DNA from: Chloroflexota bacterium
GTDB taxonomy: Bacteria; Chloroflexota; Limnocylindria; QHBO01
Length of the DNA stretch: 15,477 nt
Assembly (NCBI GenBank): GCA_005882055.1
Contig: VBGQ01000101.1
Coordinates: 1 to 15,477, forward strand
Direction: 5' to 3'
A model generated the notes under the pieces. The model was given only the letters and a program-made list of their open reading frames with translations, did not search any database and was not told where the DNA came from. Numbering within the stretch: position 1 is the stretch's first letter; each line of letters opens with the position of its first letter. The translations under genes and the position numbers were made by a program. Positions 13,770-15,477 of this stretch are shown piece by piece.

Positions 13770-15212
13770 TTAGACGAAGGCCAGGCGCAGGGCGCCGTCG
13801 TCCCAGCTGACCAGCGCGGCATCGGGCAGAAAGGCGGTCGGGCTGCCGGAAGGGAGTGGCGAGGCCGGGGTCGTGCCCGTCGCTCGCGCGAGGAAGGCCA
13901 GCGCGCGATCGAGGACCAGGTCCTTCTCCGGCGGTGTCCCGGCAGGGACGGTGACCGCCACGTCGGGCTGCACCCCTGCAGGGTGGACGCTGTCGTGGTT
14001 GGGCGGGAACCAGCGGCTGATGGTGATGCGCACGCCGCCCGCCGCTCCGTCCTGCAGGGGAGCCCAGATCTGGACGGTGTTCTTGCCGAAGGTGTGCTCT
14101 CCGATCAGCGTGGCCCGGTGGAGCTCCTTGAGCGCCGCGCTGACGATCTCCGACGCGGATGCGCTGCCGTTGTCGATCAGGACCGCCAGGGGGAGCTTGG
14201 GATTGGTGGCGATCCCGTCGCCCAGTGCGGGCCAGGGCTTGATCTCACCGCCTGCCGACTCCTGGGTGAAGATCGTCCCGGACTTCACGAATTCAGAAGC
14301 AATGCGCTGGGCCGAGTAGATGTAGCCGCCGGGGTTGCCGCGGAGGTCGAAGACGATCTTGGTGACACCCTTGTCGAGCAGTCCCTGGAGTGCCGCGTGG
14401 AACTGGTCCGGGCTTGACTCGGAGAAGCCGTGCAGCGCGATGTACCCGACGTGGCCATCAAGCACCTTCGACTCGACCTCCTGGGTGGTGATCTCCTCGC
14501 GCGTGATGGACAGGTCGAAGGTCTTGCTGCCGCGCTTGACGGTGAGCTTGACGGTCGTGCCGGATGGCCCGCGGACGCCCGCGATCTGGTCCTGGATCGT
14601 CGAGCCATTGACGCTCTTGCCGTCCACTGCGCTGACCACGTCGCCCGGCTTCAGGCCCGCCCGATCCGCCGGCGATCCGGAGATGGGGCTGACCACCACG
14701 AGCACGCAGTTGTCAGAGAGCGTGGCGCAGGCGGACAGGTTGGCGGGCTCGCTCAGGTTCTTGACCGCCATCTCGGCGCCGATGCCGCTGAACTTGCCCG
14801 ATAGCGACCCCAGTGCCTGCTGGTAGTCCTGCGGAGACATGTAGCCGCTGAAGGGGTCCTGGACGCCGTCCTGGAACATGCCCTGGATGGCGCCTTCGGC
14901 CAGCTTGGTGTCGTTCAGCTTGTCGACGTAGTTGGCCTTGAGCTTCTGATACGCCTCGCAGAAGGCCGCGAAGGCCGAGCTCGGCGCGGCGCAAGTGGTC
15001 GCCTGGCGATTTCCCCCGGCCGCCAGGTAGCCGCCGGCGAACAGGATCATGCCCAGGACCGCGGCCAGCGCGATTCCCACGATCCAGGTGGCCGTCGAAC
15101 CGCGCGCAGGTGAAGGCGACGGCGTGGGCTGCGCCGAGTGGCCGATGTCGGTCAGGCCGGGGGTTGAATCGCCGGGCGCGGGCGGTGCCGTCGGCGGGTC
15201 GAGGGGTGTCAT
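13770..15212 (-). CDS. Carboxy-terminal processing protease, S41 family (membrane-anchored, PDZ domain)
   Basis: S41 (CtpA/Prc-type) proteases cut exported or membrane proteins near their C-termini using a Ser-Lys dyad. The 480-residue protein has a Pro/Ser-rich cytoplasmic N-terminus and a membrane anchor at about 43-65. A helical region with SGYMSPQDYQQAL follows, then a PDZ domain (about 165-238, with SPADRAGLKPGDVVSAVDG). The peptidase domain contains FDLRGNPGG (288-296), NGSASASEIVSAAL with the probable nucleophile S352, and the probable general base K377 in FGKNTVQ, 25 residues later as in E. coli Prc. A C-terminal extension of about 60 residues follows. Four cysteines (74, 85, 162, 169) would be outside the cytoplasm and could form disulfides. 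It starts 53 bases after the FtsX-like gene, a common ftsEX-protease grouping. Confidence 0.93.
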   Translation of the reverse strand: MTPLDPPTAPPAPGDSTPGLTDIGHSAQPTPSPSPARGSTATWIVGIALAAVLGMILFAGGYLAAGGNRQATTCAAPSSAFAAFCEAYQKLKANYVDKLNDTKLAEGAIQGMFQDGVQDPFSGYMSPQDYQQALGSLSGKFSGIGAEMAVKNLSEPANLSACATLSDNCVLVVVSPISGSPADRAGLKPGDVVSAVDGKSVNGSTIQDQIAGVRGPSGTTVKLTVKRGSKTFDLSITREEITTQEVESKVLDGHVGYIALHGFSESSPDQFHAALQGLLDKGVTKIVFDLRGNPGGYIYSAQRIASEFVKSGTIFTQESAGGEIKPWPALGDGIATNPKLPLAVLIDNGSASASEIVSAALKELHRATLIGEHTFGKNTVQIWAPLQDGAAGGVRITISRWFPPNHDSVHPAGVQPDVAVTVPAGTPPEKDLVLDRALAFLARATGTTPASPLPSGSPTAFLPDAALVSWDDGALRLAFV

Positions 15213-15265
15213 CTCAGGAGCCGCGCGAGTCTAGCACCGATGCCGGCGGGTCGCGCCGGTGGCGC

Positions 15266-15477
15266 CTAGGTCGCCAGGTACGATCGGACGCTGATCCAGG
15301 AGCCGATGGCGCCCACCGCCAGGCCCACCGCCAGCAGCAGTGCGGAGAGGGTCGCCAGGAACCGCGTGCCCACGATGGTCGGCACCTTGAAGACGTCGTA
15401 CATCACCGGCTGGATGGGGTCCCAGACGATGGCCACCAAGCCGATCGCCACGAGCGCGCCGATCACGCCGCACAGGA
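15266..15477 (-). CDS. ftsX: C-terminal end of probable cell-division protein FtsX (truncated by the window)
   Basis: The frame is open to the window edge and encodes about 69 residues with two membrane segments (GALVAIGLVAIV and LATLSALLLAVGLAVGAIGS) around a short polar loop. It finishes SWISVRSYLAT, like the end of FtsX-type permeases. FtsX pairs with the ATPase FtsE to control peptidoglycan hydrolases at division. The call rests on this end pattern and on context: FtsEX, an S41 protease, smpB and ssrA commonly occur in that order in Gram-positive bacteria. The FtsX extracellular domain lies outside the window, so another FtsX/MacB-type permease is possible. Confidence 0.7.
   Translation of the reverse strand, partial: LCGVIGALVAIGLVAIVWDPIQPVMYDVFKVPTIVGTRFLATLSALLLAVGLAVGAIGSWISVRSYLAT

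Overview
The window is a high-GC bacterial chromosome segment covering the replication-origin neighbourhood. The two main gene sets are dnaA/dnaN/recF/dciA-like on the minus strand and rpmH/rnpA/yidD/yidC/jag on the plus strand. They point away from each other, with the strand switch at about 8280-8602. Gene content and protein style suggest a free-living Gram-positive-like lineage, possibly Chloroflexota. That placement is an inference from general resemblance, not a measured phylogeny.

Layout. (1) 1-1104, plus strand: the end of an unidentified gene, a DPM1-like family 2 glycosyltransferase translationally coupled to it (ATGA overlap), and a 54-residue membrane protein. (2) 1101-8279, minus strand: dnaA (disrupted), an intergenic region with DnaA boxes that is the best oriC candidate (6717-7038), dnaN, recF, a DciA-like DUF721 gene, a large membrane protein with a degenerate PP2C domain and an external propeller-like domain, and a bifunctional-nuclease-family gene. 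(3) 8451-11601, plus strand: a good sigma-70-type promoter, then rpmH, rnpA, yidD, yidC and jag, tightly packed with several overlaps. This set covers ribosome, RNase P and membrane-insertion functions. (4) 11645-12028, plus strand: a small gene I do not recognise, sitting where mnmE often follows jag. (5) 12025-15477, minus strand: the 3' end of a probable ftsX, a carboxy-terminal processing protease, a structured intergenic leader, smpB, ssrA (tmRNA) and a small polytopic membrane protein. SmpB and tmRNA act together in ribosome rescue; the FtsX and protease genes fit a cell-envelope module.

Main anomaly. dnaA cannot be read as one frame. Domain I is in one frame and the core of domain III plus domain IV in another. 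The conserved start of the AAA+ domain (roughly 30-40 residues before the Walker A region) is absent, so one deletion of 3n+1 bases explains both defects. Because dnaA is normally essential, an assembly error is as likely as a real mutation. Other points worth following are the pseudophosphatase-propeller fusion beside recF/dciA, a Shine-Dalgarno-led 13-codon ORF with tandem hairpins upstream of smpB, an inverted repeat on the -35 of the ssrA promoter, and two convergent gene pairs whose stop codons share the same CTAG. I found no CRISPR array, insertion sequence, tRNA or rRNA gene.
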